Part shown: piece after piece, positions 7,023 to 14,555 of the stretch
How the letters are laid out: each line of letters begins with the position of its first letter
Numbering within the stretch: the first letter of the stretch is position 1
NCBI GenBank assembly: GCA_031291715.1
Contig: JARLIN010000514.1
Span: 1-36,984 of the forward strand
Direction of reading: 5' to 3'
DNA length: 36,984 bases
DNA from: Rhodopila sp.
Lineage (GTDB): Bacteria > Pseudomonadota > Alphaproteobacteria > Acetobacterales > Acetobacteraceae
Made by a program: the position numbers and the translations under genes
Notes under the pieces: generated by a model
Database searches by the model: none
What the model was told of the DNA's origin: nothing
Seen by the model: the letters and a program-made list of their open reading frames with translations, nothing else

Positions 7023-9437
7023 ATGAAGCTTTCAACGCGTCTCGTCCTTCTGATCCTGGGATGCCTGCTGCCGATCCTGACGGCACAGGTCTATTCGCAG
7101 GTCAATCTGTACGCGGAGCGGCATGAACAGCTCGGCGGCCTGGTGCTGCGTCAGGCAGAGCTCGCGAACGCCGACATGATCAGCATTATCGACGGGGTAC
7201 GCCAACTCGGCGCCCTGGCGGGGCAAATCCCATCGATGCGGGAGTCTCGCGCGCAATGCGGGGAGCGCCTGACCGTATTGAGACAGAACCTGGCGCAGTA
7301 CCGCTTCCTGGCGTTGTTCGCACCCGTTAACGGGTCTCTAGTCTGCGCGTCGGACGGGATGCCCGGCGGGCAGGCGAACGCGTCTCGTCCTTGGGTAGCC
7401 GATCTGCTGAGTGCCCAGGATCTGGCGGTGGGACAACTGGTGTCCGACCCGGCCGCCAAGAGCGGATTCCTGCCCATCGCGGTCCCCGTGCCGGGTCTCG
7501 GCGCGAATGGCGAACCCATGGTGCTGGTGGTGGCACTCAACACCGATTGGCTGTCAAAGCATCTGGAAACGGCAAAGGTCGATCAGGCGCCGGCGATGGC
7601 CCGTGCGGCCCTTATCATCGCCGACCGCGACGGAAACATCCTCGGCCGGGTTCCCGACGCCGCCGATTGGACGGGACGCCCGATGCCGGACTGGCTCCGG
7701 CCGCTGATCAGGCGAGAAACCCAAGGCGTCGAGACGATCACCGATCCCGATGGGCATACCTACATCGCTGCTTTTGTCCCTGACGGACAGCCGGCAAACG
7801 GTCTCTCGGTCATCGAGATCATGCTGCTGCCAGAGCTGACGGCGGATATCGACCAGGCGACGTATCAGGATCTTCTCGTTATCGGCAGCGCCGCGATCGT
7901 CGCGCTGATCCTTGCCTGGGTCGCCGGCCGCCGTTTCATCTATCGACCGACCGAAGCGTTGTTGCAGGCGGCCCGCAAATGGCGGGAGGGCGACCTGAGC
8001 GCCCGCGCGAACCTGACCGACATTGGCTCGGAATTCGCCGCGCTCGCCCAGTCCTTCAACGCGATGGCGGCCGGCTTGCAGGCGCGGGAGATGGAACGGC
8101 GCATGCAATCCAGCTTTCTCGAGGCCCAGGTGGCGGAACGCACACGGGAATTGTCGGAAAGCAACAACCGGCTACAGGTCGAGATCGCCGGACGTGAAAA
8201 GACCGAGGCGGCCCTGCATCAGGCGCAAAAACTCCAGGCCGTGGGCCAGCTTGCGGGCGGGATCGCGCATGATTTCAACAACATGCTGGCGACCGTCCTG
8301 GGCAACCTCGAACTGATGGAGCGCCGGGTTTCACAGGCTGGCCACGACTGGGCATCGGTTGACACCGAGCGGCTGCTGCGGCTGATCGAACGTGCCACGG
8401 GCGCAGTGCAGCGGGGCGGCCAGCTCACGTCCCGCCTTCTCGCGTTCTCCCGCCGCCAGCGCCTCGCTGCCCGTCCCACCGACGTCAACGCGCTGCTGCG
8501 CGAACTCATTACCCTCGCGACCAGCACGCTGGGACGTCGCGTCCAGGTGGTGTCGGAGCTTGCCGACGATCTGTGGCTCGCGATGGTCGATCCGAGCCAG
8601 GTGGAAGCCGCGATCCTGAATCTTTGCCTGAACGCCCGCGATGCGATGCCCGAAGGCGGCCGCCTGACGATCAGCACCGCGAACGTCTCGATCGAGCCCG
8701 GTGCCGGCAAGAATGGCCCTGACAATGAGCTGTCACCCGGTGGCTATGTGCAGGTGATCATTTCCGACACGGGGGTCGGCATGTCGCCGGAGGTGAGGGC
8801 CCGGGCGTTCGACCCCTTTTTCACGACGAAAGGCCCCAATGCCGGCTCTGGCCTGGGTCTGAGCCAGGTCTATGGCATGGCACGCCAATCCGGCGGCGGC
8901 GTCGCGATCGACAGCACGCAGGGCGAAGGGACCCGCGTGACGTTATCCCTGCCGCGCGCGGCCGCCGTCGAAGAAACCGGCGAATCACCGGTGGAGGAAC
9001 CGGCCACCACGCCCGTGTCCGGCATGCCAAGGGAACTCGTCCTCGTGGTCGACGACGACAACGCGGTCCGGCAGGTGACGGTCGAGATGGCGCGCGACCT
9101 GGGCTGCGAAGTGGCGCAGGCGTCCGGTGGAGAACAGGCGCTGGCCCTGATCGATAAACTGTCGCCGCCGCCGAAGCTTATTCTGCTGGATTACGCGATG
9201 CCCGGGATGAACGGCCTCCAGCTCGCCCGTGCGTTGCGGGAGCGCGGGGTGACGGCACCGATCGCGTTGGTGACGGGCTACGCCGAATTGTCCGAGGCAG
9301 ACATCGCCGCGGGAGAACTTGCCGGATTGCTGCGCAAACCGTTCACCATCAGGGAATTGCAGGTCCTGCTGGCGCAGCTCCGCGCCGCCGCCAGCACGGA
9401 AGCGGCCTGTCTTGAAGCTGGATTGGTGGACCACTGA
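7023..9437 (+). CDS. Membrane hybrid sensor histidine kinase: Cache-HAMP-HisKA-HATPase-REC
   Basis: 804 residues from the ATG at 7023; an in-frame TTG at 7017 would add two. Order: TM helix (~5-25), extracytoplasmic double-Cache-like domain (~28-275), TM helix (~283-302), HAMP (~303-355), coiled coil containing QVAERTRELSESNNRLQVE, HisKA with GGIAHDFNNMLATVLGNLE (His416), HATPase with LNARDAMPEGG and GSGLGLSQVYG, and a C-terminal receiver (Asp723 in LLDYAMPGMNG). The HDFNN-type H-box is typical of kinases that carry a C-terminal receiver. There is no Hpt or DNA-binding output, and no partner regulator nearby. The gene converges on the HAD gene across a 32-bp gap. Confidence 0.9.
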   Translation: MKLSTRLVLLILGCLLPILTAQVYSQVNLYAERHEQLGGLVLRQAELANADMISIIDGVRQLGALAGQIPSMRESRAQCGERLTVLRQNLAQYRFLALFAPVNGSLVCASDGMPGGQANASRPWVADLLSAQDLAVGQLVSDPAAKSGFLPIAVPVPGLGANGEPMVLVVALNTDWLSKHLETAKVDQAPAMARAALIIADRDGNILGRVPDAADWTGRPMPDWLRPLIRRETQGVETITDPDGHTYIAAFVPDGQPANGLSVIEIMLLPELTADIDQATYQDLLVIGSAAIVALILAWVAGRRFIYRPTEALLQAARKWREGDLSARANLTDIGSEFAALAQSFNAMAAGLQAREMERRMQSSFLEAQVAERTRELSESNNRLQVEIAGREKTEAALHQAQKLQAVGQLAGGIAHDFNNMLATVLGNLELMERRVSQAGHDWASVDTERLLRLIERATGAVQRGGQLTSRLLAFSRRQRLAARPTDVNALLRELITLATSTLGRRVQVVSELADDLWLAMVDPSQVEAAILNLCLNARDAMPEGGRLTISTANVSIEPGAGKNGPDNELSPGGYVQVIISDTGVGMSPEVRARAFDPFFTTKGPNAGSGLGLSQVYGMARQSGGGVAIDSTQGEGTRVTLSLPRAAAVEETGESPVEEPATTPVSGMPRELVLVVDDDNAVRQVTVEMARDLGCEVAQASGGEQALALIDKLSPPPKLILLDYAMPGMNGLQLARALRERGVTAPIALVTGYAELSEADIAAGELAGLLRKPFTIRELQVLLAQLRAAASTEAACLEAGLVDH

Positions 9438-9469
9438 TCGGACGGGGGGCGGCCGTGAAGCCGCTGTGG

Positions 9470-10339
9470 CTACCAGACGAAACGCGGTACCGTCGCGATC
9501 GGCGTGACACCAGCCTCGCGCGCGGCCCGTTCCGCCCTGGCGGTATCGAAGATGCCGGCACCGTTCTTGAGTTCGGCGCCATGGATGCCATCGAGGACCC
9601 AGCAGGCCGCCAAATCGACGCCGACCGCCCCGGCGATATCGGTGCGGAGCGAGTCACCCACGGCCAGCACATCCTGAGGCGGAAGGCCGAGCTGCTCCAG
9701 CACCGGCTGGTAGATCGCGGGATCAGGCTTGCCGAGGGAGCGTACATCGCCCCCCAGTTCCTGGTAACGCACCGCGAGCGCACCGGCACACAGCACCCGA
9801 ACGCCCCCGCGGATGACTTCCAGGTCGGGGTTGGCGCAGATCATCTTCAGCCGGTGCCGGGCACATTCCACCAGCGTCGGCTCGAATTCGGCCATGTCGC
9901 TGGGGTTCCGATGATCGTCAGGGCCGGTGTTCAGCACAAAATCGGCTTCGGCCGGGGTTTCCACCACCGCGAGAGGAAGTCCCTCCAGAACCGGCCGGTC
10001 GCGCTCGGGCCCCAGATGAAAGACATGCGTTCCGAGTTCGGCCCACCACAGATCGGGCGGGGTCCGCAGCGCGCGCCGGACCGCCTCCCCGCTGGTCAGG
10101 ATGCCGGTGTAGAGCGAGTCCTCGATCCCCATGCGGCGCATCATCGCCTGCACAGCCTGGTTCGGGCGCGGGACGTTGGAGAGCAGCAGCGTCCGCTTCC
10201 CGGCGGCACGCAGGCGCCTGAGGGTTTCGACAGAATGGGGGAAGGCGTTGACCCCGTCATGGATCACGCCCCACAGATCCAGCACGAAGCCGCTGTAGCG
10301 CTCGGCCAACGGAGCGAAGCCAGACAAATGTTCCATCAA
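9470..10339 (-). CDS. HAD-superfamily class IIA hydrolase (TIGR01459-like)
   Basis: 289-residue cytoplasmic phosphatase-like protein. Motif I is FVLDLWGVIHDG (Asp21 nucleophile position, Asp28). Motif II is LLLSNVPRP, the conserved Lys is in LGKPDPAIY, and the late acidic motif is LAVGDSLRTDIAGA. The DLWGVIHDG form separates this alphaproteobacterial subfamily from NagD and from phosphoglycolate phosphatase. The substrate is not known. Its start overlaps the pyrD stop by four bases (10336-10339), so it is very likely co-transcribed and translationally coupled. A role in clearing a phosphorylated by-product of nucleotide metabolism would fit but is speculation. Confidence 0.88.
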   Translation of the reverse strand: MMEHLSGFAPLAERYSGFVLDLWGVIHDGVNAFPHSVETLRRLRAAGKRTLLLSNVPRPNQAVQAMMRRMGIEDSLYTGILTSGEAVRRALRTPPDLWWAELGTHVFHLGPERDRPVLEGLPLAVVETPAEADFVLNTGPDDHRNPSDMAEFEPTLVECARHRLKMICANPDLEVIRGGVRVLCAGALAVRYQELGGDVRSLGKPDPAIYQPVLEQLGLPPQDVLAVGDSLRTDIAGAVGVDLAACWVLDGIHGAELKNGAGIFDTARAERAAREAGVTPIATVPRFVW

Positions 10340-11400
10340 ATCGGCTCCGCCAATTCCTGTGCTCTCGTACCTACCGCATCCTGCACGGTCGCGAACCGCG
10401 CGTCACGCAAAGCGGCCACGAGCTCGGCTTTCAAACGCGGGATCAGTGCCGGACCTTGGAAGGCGAAGCTGCTGTAGAGCTGCACCAACGAGGCTCCGGC
10501 CTGGATTTTCGTCAGCGCATCGCGTCCGGTGAACACGCCGCCGGCGCCGATCAGCACCAGCCGGCCGCGCGCCAGAAGGGAGGCACGCGCCAGCATGGCG
10601 GTGGAGAGCGGCATGAGCGGCCTTCCGGACAGGCCACCAGCCTCCCGCGCGTGCCTGGACATCAGCCCGGCGGGACGGGAAATCGTGGTGTTGCCGACGA
10701 TCAGGCCCTGAACGCCCTCCTCCACGCAGGTTTCGACGACCGAAGCCAGGCCGTCCGGCGAGAGATCGGGCGCCACCTTGACCAGGATCGGCGGCCGGTT
10801 GGCGACAGCACCCACGGCCTGAAGGATGGCGCGGAGCTGGGCCTCGCCTTGCAGGTCACGCAGGCCCGGCGTGTTCGGAGAGGAGACGTTGATCACCGCG
10901 TAATCGACCAGCGGGCGCACCGCCTCGATCAGGGCCGGGTAGTCGCGGACCGGGTCGGCACCCTCTTTGTTGATGCCGACATTGGCGCCTAGCGGGACGG
11001 TCCGGTCGGACAGGCGCGCGAGATTGCGCAGATAGACAGCGAGACCGAGGTTGTTGAAACCCATCCGGTTGATGACGGCGCGGTCTTCCGTCAGGCGAAA
11101 GAGGCGCGGCTTGGGATTCCCGGGTTGCGGGCGGGGCGTGACGGACCCCGTCTCCACGAAGCCAAAGCCGAGCCGCATGAGGGCGGAACCGGCGGCGGCG
11201 TTCTTGTCGAAGCCCGCCGCCAGGCCGATGGGATTGCTGAACCGGCGGCCGAGGGCGGTGATCGCCAGCGCGGGATGGTCGGGTCCGGACGCGTCCGGCG
11301 CCAGCCCCCAGGACAGCGCCCGTATCGCCAGCGTGTGCGCCCGTTCGGGGTCGAGCAGACGAAGGGCGGGCAGTGCCGCGGATGCAAGGAAAGAGAGCAT
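10336..11400 (-). CDS. pyrD: Dihydroorotate dehydrogenase (quinone), class 2
   Basis: 354 residues. Oxidises dihydroorotate to orotate with FMN and passes electrons to membrane quinone; this is the fourth step of pyrimidine synthesis. The N-terminal helices (MLSFLASAALPALRLLDPE) are the class 2 membrane-contact segment. Family blocks include GRRFSNPIGLAAGFDKN, GFGFVETGSVTPRPQPGNP, RLFRLTEDRAVINRMGFNN, the active-site loop VINVSSPNTPGLRDLQ, and the FMN-phosphate segment LIGAGGVFTGRDALTKIQAG. Length is normal for the class. It is the first gene of a two-gene unit with the HAD hydrolase. The ribosome site before the ATG is weak. Confidence 0.97.
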   Translation of the reverse strand: MLSFLASAALPALRLLDPERAHTLAIRALSWGLAPDASGPDHPALAITALGRRFSNPIGLAAGFDKNAAAGSALMRLGFGFVETGSVTPRPQPGNPKPRLFRLTEDRAVINRMGFNNLGLAVYLRNLARLSDRTVPLGANVGINKEGADPVRDYPALIEAVRPLVDYAVINVSSPNTPGLRDLQGEAQLRAILQAVGAVANRPPILVKVAPDLSPDGLASVVETCVEEGVQGLIVGNTTISRPAGLMSRHAREAGGLSGRPLMPLSTAMLARASLLARGRLVLIGAGGVFTGRDALTKIQAGASLVQLYSSFAFQGPALIPRLKAELVAALRDARFATVQDAVGTRAQELAEPI

Positions 11401-11449
11401 GGAGCCGGGCTTATGCCTTCAACCCGACGCGGCTGAAAGGGCGAAAACG

Positions 11450-12220
11450 TCAGCCGCTCTGCGCCAGTGAAGGCCAGGGCGGCGGACCTTGCAGATCCAG
11501 CACCGCGGCGATCTGCGCACCAAGATGCTGACCCGCCGCCATCAGGCCACGCAAGTCGTCGCCATCCGGAACCGGGTCGTTGCCATCCCAGAAAATGAAA
11601 ATGGCGCCCACGGTCTTTCCCTGCACATCGGCAGCGGGACAGACCAATGTATTGGTCGCCCCGAACCCCTCGAACCGCGCACGGAGCGACACCGCCCGCA
11701 GATCGGCGACCCGATGGAAGGAACATTGCCCCGCCAGCAGCGCCGGGAGAAAGTCGCTCCAGTCCGACAAAGGCTGGTTGGTGACGGCCGTGCCGGCCAA
11801 CCGTCCGGGCGCGGCCACGCTGTTGGTGGCGTCATAGCGCAGCAGGCCCGTCCCGGTCAGCCCGGTGACGCCATTATGGATGACATTCAGGCGGACGCGC
11901 GATGCGCCGGGTGCGCGTGCCAGCATCGATTCCAGAAGCTGATCGATCAGCTTGTTCGCCGCGGCGAACTGACGAAGTTCGGTTTGCAATGTGGTCTGCT
12001 CCTCTAGTCGGCGTCGTTCTGACCTGGCTGTTTCGTTGTCGAGGAAAGCCGCCCGCAAACCGGCGGCAACGCTGCCTTCCTGAGTGACATGGATCGCGGT
12101 GTAGGCGCCTGTCAGACAGGCCGCCGTAAGCATGGGTTGAACAAGCTTTCGCCCGGAGGTTCGTCCCAAATCGACGAACAGTTCCAGCAGCACCCGGAAC
12201 AGGGCCAATAACTCAATCAT
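11450..12220 (-). CDS. Membrane-anchored GAF-like protein of unknown function
   Basis: 256 residues. The first ~45 are hydrophobic or amphipathic (MIELLALFRVLLELFVDLGR; then PMLTAACLTGAYTAIHVT), suggesting membrane attachment. Residues ~60-110 look like a coiled coil (ETARSERRRLEEQTTLQTEL). Residues ~110-235 have a GAF-like pattern: SRVRLNVIHNGV, then LVCPAADVQGKTVGAIFIFWDG. There is no kinase, cyclase or DNA-binding output. It could be a small-molecule sensor acting through a partner, or it may have lost its output. It lies 49 bp upstream of pyrD on the same strand, so co-transcription is possible. The GAF assignment is by eye. Confidence 0.6.
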   Translation of the reverse strand: MIELLALFRVLLELFVDLGRTSGRKLVQPMLTAACLTGAYTAIHVTQEGSVAAGLRAAFLDNETARSERRRLEEQTTLQTELRQFAAANKLIDQLLESMLARAPGASRVRLNVIHNGVTGLTGTGLLRYDATNSVAAPGRLAGTAVTNQPLSDWSDFLPALLAGQCSFHRVADLRAVSLRARFEGFGATNTLVCPAADVQGKTVGAIFIFWDGNDPVPDGDDLRGLMAAGQHLGAQIAAVLDLQGPPPWPSLAQSG

Positions 12221-12585
12221 TTGCCTAAAATCTTTCCCGATGTCGGAAACTGTTTATGAAAATGCCATCCGGCGACCGGGTATCGCGGGGTGCAACTGCC
12301 TGACTGAAACAGCAGGCCCGGTGTTCTGGCGGCTCAACCCTGCGGACCAGTAATCGAATCGCCGGGAATGGGGCGGGCACCTCTTAACGTCATGGTGGTC
12401 GAAGGCCCGCCATGACGGCTGCGAGCGACCGCGGCATAGTCGGAGCAGCTATCGATCAACGGATCGCTTGCATCGCGATTGATCAGATAGCGGACCCGCC
12501 AATCGAGTCATCCGGTCTTGACGTCGATACGCGGGGGCTGGCTGGTGGGCTTGCGTTCGAATGGTGGGTGGCCGAAGGAAGCGCC
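12221..12585. other. Non-coding stretch upstream of the 81-residue gene
   Basis: 365 bp. A longer reading frame of the downstream gene could start at 12412, but that ATG sits inside a CGTCATGG...CCATGACG inverted repeat (12388-12417) and the added residues do not look conserved. I therefore treat this stretch as intergenic. No tRNA or clear promoter boxes were recognised. Confidence 0.5.
12388..12417. repeat. Short inverted repeat with CGTCATGG ends
   Basis: CGTCATGG (12388-12395) and CCATGACG (12410-12417) are perfect 8-bp arms around a 14-nt loop. The ends match those of the longer palindromes at 21304, 25947 and 26177, so this may be a short or decayed member of that family. Confidence 0.5.
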
Positions 12586-12831
12586 ATGTGGGACCAGCCA
12601 TACCTCGAAACCTGCTGCCGGGCGGCGTTGCATCGGCTGTATCTGGCCGGTTCAGCGGGCCGTGCGGCGGACCTGCCGGATGGTTCCTGCCTTCTCCGAT
12701 TGGCGGGAATGGGGCTGTGCGGTCAACGCGCCGACGGGCGGTTCGCGATCACCCCGGACGGAACCCAACGGCACGCGCATGAGGTTCTGAAGCGGCCGGC
12801 GAACGCCACGATCAGGACAAAGGCGCCGTGA
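12586..12831 (+). CDS. Small conserved-looking protein of unknown function (81 residues)
   Basis: Starts MWDQPYLETCCRAALHRLYL and contains DGSCLLRLAGMGLCGQRADGRFAITPDGTQRHA. The second half (RADGRFAITPDGTQRH) reads like the wing of a small winged-helix fold, a pattern seen in DNA-binding domains, but this is only a by-eye impression. GAAGGA lies six bases before the ATG at 12586, which decides this start over the in-frame ATG at 12412. The 3' end overlaps the convergent gene at 12812 by 20 bp. It belongs to the group of small genes beside the S24 repressor. Confidence 0.6.
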   Translation: MWDQPYLETCCRAALHRLYLAGSAGRAADLPDGSCLLRLAGMGLCGQRADGRFAITPDGTQRHAHEVLKRPANATIRTKAP

Positions 12832-13048
12832 TCACTGTCTCGATGTCGGCCAAGGTGACACACAGGATACGCGCGCCGTCGGCGGCGGTGATCATGATCA
12901 GGTCACCGGCGGTCAGCATGTCGCTGGCATCGGCGAGGTAGTTTCCGCGGCTCACCGTGTCCAGCTTGTCCTTGCCGGACTTGTAATGCCAGAGCGTGAA
13001 GCCGTTCGCGTAAGCCAGGACCGAGAGATTGCGGATGGCGAAGGCCAT
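12812..13048 (-). CDS. Small phage-like protein of unknown function (78 residues)
   Basis: Starts MAFAIRNLSVLAYANGFTLW and continues through HYKSGKDKLDTVSRGNYLAD to a C-terminal GDLIMITAADGARILCVTLA. From memory, short proteins with a YANGFTLWHYK core occur in alphaproteobacterial prophage or phage-remnant regions; the function is not known to me. I chose ATG 13048 because AAGGA lies seven bases upstream; a longer frame exists but crosses an intrinsic terminator. Promoter-like boxes lie at 13154-13182, with the terminator hairpin between them and the start. Confidence 0.7.
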   Translation of the reverse strand: MAFAIRNLSVLAYANGFTLWHYKSGKDKLDTVSRGNYLADASDMLTAGDLIMITAADGARILCVTLADIETVITAPLS

Positions 13049-13063
13049 GATGGCGTCCTTGCA

Positions 13064-13095
13064 TAAAAAAAGCCGCTGTCCCGGGGGCAGCGGCT
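13064..13095 (-). terminator. Intrinsic terminator inside the leader of the 78-residue gene
   Basis: On the minus strand the sequence is AGCCGCTG-CCCCCGGGA-CAGCGGCT (8-bp GC-rich stem, 13071-13095), followed directly by seven T. The T-tract ends about 16 bases before the ATG at 13048, and the ribosome site comes right after it. It could end transcripts of the upstream gene (13207-13635), act as an attenuator for the downstream gene, or both. Confidence 0.75.
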
Positions 13096-13153
13096 GCGTA
13101 AGTTTTAGGGGAGGAGAACTTCGACAGGCGCACTTCGCCCGTTGACGCCGGGA

Positions 13154-13199
13154 CACTAAGGGAAAGCCGGGGACGATGTCAACGATAATTTTCCTATTT
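13154..13199 (-). promoter_or_regulatory. Candidate promoter with an upstream AAATAGGAAAAT motif
   Basis: Reading the minus strand: AAATAGGAAAAT (13199-13188), then a perfect -35 TTGACA (13182-13177), a 17-bp spacer, and a weaker -10 TTAGTG (13159-13154). The same 12-mer occurs at 13681-13692, upstream of the neighbouring minus-strand gene, which suggests a shared control element. Confidence 0.5.
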
Positions 13200-13206
13200 T
13201 CGAAAT

Positions 13207-13635
13207 TCAGGCGACAATACCCTTGACCCGGAGCGGCCACTCCAGCCGCTCCAGTGCCTCGGTCCACAACCGGTAGTCGTGACTCTCGACGGCTATCGCC
13301 TGACTGGGCGGGATCTGCCGCTCGCCCCAGATACGCAGGATGCGGGCATGCACGAGGTCGATGCGCCGCTGGCGGTAAAGCCCGTCGAGACATTTCACCA
13401 CGTCGTCCGGATCACACGGCCGGGTCACGGCGCCTTTGTTGGCGCTAAAGCGCGCGCCCTCCCGCCTCGCGATCAGCGCAGCCATCGTCCACAGCCAGGC
13501 ATCCTCGACATTAGCAAAGGGTTGGCACCGGGGACCGGCCTGAACCTGGGGACGGGTCGCGATGGGAGCGTGGCGGGCGGCGATCGGCATGAAAGGGCGT
13601 TCCCGGTTGGATTGCAGCGCGAGTGGCCGCGCCAT
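13207..13635 (-). CDS. Conserved-looking protein of unknown function, divergent from the S24 repressor
   Basis: 142 residues. The first ~40 are variable and basic. A compact region follows: FANVEDAWLWTMAALIARRE, then a Cys-containing stretch (GAVTRPCDPDDVVKCLDGLY) and RRIDLVHARILRIWGERQIPP. I do not recognise a domain. ATG 13635 has no ribosome site, and a -10-like TATTAT lies almost against it, so the message may be leaderless or translation may start at the in-frame ATG at 13590 (MPIAARHAP). It is divergent from the repressor at 13800 and shares its intergenic region, so repressor control is likely by position. Confidence 0.6.
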   Translation of the reverse strand: MARPLALQSNRERPFMPIAARHAPIATRPQVQAGPRCQPFANVEDAWLWTMAALIARREGARFSANKGAVTRPCDPDDVVKCLDGLYRQRRIDLVHARILRIWGERQIPPSQAIAVESHDYRLWTEALERLEWPLRVKGIVA

Positions 13636-13637
13636 AA

Positions 13638-13658
13638 TATGTAACCATAGGTTGCATA
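13638..13658. promoter_or_regulatory. Candidate operator palindrome between the divergent genes
   Basis: TATGTAACC-ATA-GGTTGCATA is an inverted repeat with one mismatch in nine. It begins two bases upstream of the ATG at 13635 and overlaps that gene's putative -10. A dimeric HTH protein encoded 140 bp away (13800) is the obvious candidate ligand. This is inferred from position and symmetry only. Confidence 0.5.
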
Positions 13659-13680
13659 CAATTGCAAGTAAATATGGCCG

Positions 13681-13692
13681 ATTTTCCTATTT
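13681..13692 (-). promoter_or_regulatory. Second copy of the AAATAGGAAAAT motif
   Basis: Identical in 12 of 12 bases and in the same orientation as 13188-13199. It lies about 46 bp upstream of the ATG at 13635. It may be a binding site or an A-rich upstream promoter element. Confidence 0.35.
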
Positions 13693-13799
13693 CATCCGGC
13701 ACCAATTCCTAGGATAATGATTCAACACGGAGTCGCAGCCCCGCCCGCCGATCGATCGCCCTTTGCGATGTGCGGCCTCGTGCAACAGGAGCCGACGCG

Positions 13800-14450
13800 A
13801 TGAAACATGAAGATGTCTGGCGCGCCATCGATACGTTGGCGGCCGAGAATGGATTGTCGGCTTCGGGCCTGGCGAAGCGCTCCGGGCTCGACGCGACGAC
13901 GTTCAATCCGTCCAAGCGGCGGATGCCGGATGGGCGCGCGCGCTGGCCGAGCACCGAGAGTGTGGCGAAGGTCCTGGACGCGACCGGCGCGTCGCTGGAA
14001 AGTTTTACGTCGTTGGTCTCCGGGGCGCGCGCCCTGACGAGCGGCGCCGGCGCCCGCGGTGTCGCCCGCCGCGTTCCGCTGATCGGCCTCGCCCAGGCTG
14101 GCGGCGAGGGTTATTTCGACGATGGCGGCTATCCGGTGGGTGGCGGCTGGGATGAGGTCAGCCTGCCGGAGATCGCCGATCCCAACGCCTATGCACTGGA
14201 GATCAGCGGTGAATCGATGGAGCCGGTGTTCCGCGACGGGGACCTCGTGATCGTCTCGCCCTCGGCGCCGATCCGCCGCGGCGACCGCGTGGTGGTCCGC
14301 ACGGTCGCCGGCGAAGTGATGGCCAAGCAGTTGGCCCGCCGCTCCGCGCGTCGTGTCGAGTTGAAAAGCTTGAACCCCGAGCACCCCGACTACAGTTTCG
14401 ATCTGACCGATGTGGCGTGGATCCACCGCATCGTATGGGCCAGCCAATAG
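13800..14450 (+). CDS. HTH transcriptional repressor with S24 (LexA/CI-type) peptidase domain
   Basis: 216 residues. The N-terminal HTH (~5-70) is EDVWRAIDTLAAENGLSASG and on through LAKRSGLDATTFNPSKRR. It is followed by a linker and a C-terminal S24 fold with the Ser-Lys pair Ser139 (ISGESMEPVF) and Lys176 (VMAKQLARR). It ends VAWIHRIVWASQ. This is not canonical LexA, whose N-terminus differs; it fits the CI-like or stress-repressor group found widely in alphaproteobacteria. The region ahead of the peptidase lacks an obvious Ala-Gly cleavage pair (RVPLIGLAQAGGEG is closest), so self-cleavage is uncertain. AGGAG lies nine bases before the ATG at 13800. Likely targets are itself and the divergent gene. 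Confidence 0.88.
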   Translation: MKHEDVWRAIDTLAAENGLSASGLAKRSGLDATTFNPSKRRMPDGRARWPSTESVAKVLDATGASLESFTSLVSGARALTSGAGARGVARRVPLIGLAQAGGEGYFDDGGYPVGGGWDEVSLPEIADPNAYALEISGESMEPVFRDGDLVIVSPSAPIRRGDRVVVRTVAGEVMAKQLARRSARRVELKSLNPEHPDYSFDLTDVAWIHRIVWASQ

Positions 14451-14555
14451 GCAGGCCTATTGCCTTGGGGGATGCCTGCCCCTGTTCGGGAGAGTGGATT
14501 TCCTTTGACGAGATGACGCGGCCGGCGTCAGATCGGTGGTGGGAGGGCTGCTCCG

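Noticed and set aside
6796-7026. 76-codon plus-strand frame before the second kinase
   Set aside because: GTG start, no family resemblance, overlaps the kinase start, in a spacer with several hairpins.
9438-9469. Weak hairpin GCGGC-CGTGAA-GCCGC between convergent genes
   Set aside because: Only five base pairs and no T-run; not enough to call a terminator.
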